Made by a program: the position numbers and the translations under genes | Assembly: GCA_002189035.1 (NCBI GenBank) | Contig: NEEC01000008.1 | Location: 1,240,001 to 1,304,000, forward strand | Direction of reading: 5' to 3' | DNA length: 64,000 bases | Source: Utricularia gibba | Lineage: Eukaryota > Streptophyta > Magnoliopsida > Lamiales > Lentibulariaceae | In this document: in pieces, positions 62,573 through 64,000 of the stretch | Position numbering within the stretch: the stretch's first letter is position 1 | Layout of the letters: every line of letters starts with the position of its first letter | Notes under the pieces: generated by a model | The model's database searches: none | What the model was told of the DNA's origin: nothing | What the model saw: only the letters and a program-made list of their open reading frames with translations

Positions 62573-63692
62573 CAGTGATAATTCAGCCCACCCAAGATAA
62601 CAACGAGGGCCCTCTCCACAAAAAGGGGAAAAAATGATAAAAAAAAAGAGGAATATGCTTTTTTTTAGCATATGTTTGTAATTACTACTATTTTACTGTC
62701 GTTGAACTTTTCCTTCATTCTAACTTCATGCATAGAAGAAGATTTCAGCTTATGCAGTTTCCGCAGTAATGCAACGCACGTGCTTTTAGTAATTAATGAA
62801 GGGTATCTTTGATTTGAAATGATAATTGATTAAATAATAAAATATATTAAATAAGATATTCATACTTTAGCACACATATTTATCAATGTATATGTAAAAC
62901 AATAATATATTTCATTAATTTATTTAAAATAAATATACCAAAACTTGTATAACTAAAAAAATTATATGAAATGATACAAATTTAAAGAATAAATTTACAG
63001 ATTTTTAAAAAATCCCAATTAAAGTGGTAAAAAAAATTACAAATGTGGCTATGGGAGGAGTGCGCATCTTGGGATTTTTGAACAATGTTGGGCATCTGGT
63101 GCAGATAAGTGACGGGAGGGGGGCCATTGAATGGAGAGCATCTATTTCTAGGTGGGCATTAAGTGAGCGCCCACGGGACAATTCCACCTCTGGACTCCCA
63201 TTCTTCAATGCGTCAACGACTCCTCTCTTTCCTCTTAATGTCATCACCTCTTCCTAATAAATGAATCCTGCTGCCACGTCTTTCCATGCACTTACCACTA
63301 ATCTCAAGTTCTAATTTTAATAGTATTTTTTTATATTGTAACGGCCAAGAATCGTCGTCTCCACACACCAAGGATGCGATCGGACTGATCTCCCGTTCCC
63401 TGACCATCTGATAGCATAAACAGAAAAACAGAATTAAAATATAATTGATTAGTAAAATTAATATGAAGAAATAGTTTTGAAATAGAGGATTGAATGAGTT
63501 ATGCAATAGAAATCATGAATATGTCTATGAAATAGGTATTGTTCTTTTTATTCTTTTTTTCTATTTTTTACATATAAATATACATATTTTTTTAAAAAAA
63601 ATGATATTAAAAATATTGTGGTATCTAAAGTTAGGCCCACCTGGCTGAGCCCAAACAAACCAGCGGCCTGGGCCCTAGGGCACACTTACGAA
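62573..63692. other. Intergenic AT-rich spacer with a promoter-like end
   Basis: Kinase 3' UTR, AT-rich DNA, then a TGGGCY cluster (63634-63676: GGCCCA, GAGCCCA, TGGGCCC) that looks like the promoter of a gene starting near 63.69 kb. Confidence 0.5.
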
Positions 63693-64000
63693 TGAAGAGG
63701 AAGATCTTTTCGTGCTCCCGGGCTTTTCTATGGGGGTTGTTTCTCGTTGGATTTCTACTGTCCAGATACCTCTGATTCCTGGAATGGCGATAGCCATTGG
63801 TTTCTGCTCTTTCAAGGCTACTCGTCTGTTGCTTTGTCCAGTTAGCTTCGTCAATGCAAGAATTTTTTTGGTATGTTTTGGAGCAGCCGCTCGGTGATGT
63901 TGGTATATTGATACGATTAGCTTATTTTGGGTTGTTTTTGTAGATATGCCTGTTCATATTTGTAGCTGCTTGCTTTTGTTGCTTTGTAGAATATTTAAAA
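63693..64000 (+). other. Probable 5' end of a gene cut by the window edge
   Basis: An ATG at 63693 opens a 27-codon frame (MKRKIFSCSRAFLWGLFLV...) ending at a TGA near 63774; it may be a uORF or a first exon. The overlapping frame 63712-63897 is not recognisable. The upstream site II cluster and the composition support transcription to the right, but no product can be named. Confidence 0.3.

Overview
This 64 kb window is nuclear DNA of a flowering plant, most likely a eudicot. The evidence is AT-rich spacers, short GT-AG introns, and plant-only families: SMXL, ECT, neprosin, IQM, an At4g13040-type AP2 protein, an OXI1-type AGC kinase and a U-box/ARM ligase. I see no bacterial, viral or organellar block and no intact transposon. 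I cannot name the species.

Layout. 0-7.4 kb: 3' part of an SMXL/D53-like gene (+), an ERA-type GTPase (+), then a small non-coding unit (-) holding a C/D snoRNA recognisable as U24, a second C/D snoRNA (U80-like), and a TATA plus telo-box promoter. 8.2-20.9 kb: YTH-domain m6A reader (-), neprosin-domain protein (+), TUA1-type alpha-tubulin (+), IQM calmodulin-binding protein (-). 22.9-28.2 kb: TAF7 (-) with an AT-AC U12-type intron, a plastid membrane protein of unknown function (+) sharing a bidirectional promoter with TAF7, and cytochrome b5 (-). 30.4-39.3 kb: a 112-aa unknown (+), an FHA2-like protein (+), an APD1-like AP2 protein (-), a 47-aa microprotein (+), and a membrane-anchored unknown (+). 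40.4-45.2 kb: G3BP-like NTF2/RRM protein (-) divergent from ribosomal protein eS8 (+). 49.8-54.6 kb: bHLH factor (-) and GDP-mannose 4,6-dehydratase (-). 58.3-62.6 kb: U-box/ARM E3 ligase (+) and AGC kinase (+). The rest is AT-rich spacer with a foldback element, diverged tandem duplications and simple repeats.

The genes do not form a pathway; this is an ordinary gene-rich euchromatic stretch, with a loose leaning to translation and RNA functions (eS8, rRNA-modification guides, ERA GTPase, YTH reader, G3BP). Exon boundaries were set by splice consensus, reading phase and remembered family sequence. Four otherwise well-formed genes (SMXL, ECT, bHLH, U-box) lose frame, and all five breaks sit inside single-base runs where one base more or less restores both the family sequence and the splice phase. 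That looks like homopolymer miscalling in the assembly rather than pseudogenisation. I found no convincing previously undescribed multi-gene system. The best observations are the U12 AT-AC intron, the snoRNA unit, the SMXL copy with an altered degron motif, and a frame-neutral 57-nt intron inside an AP2 domain.
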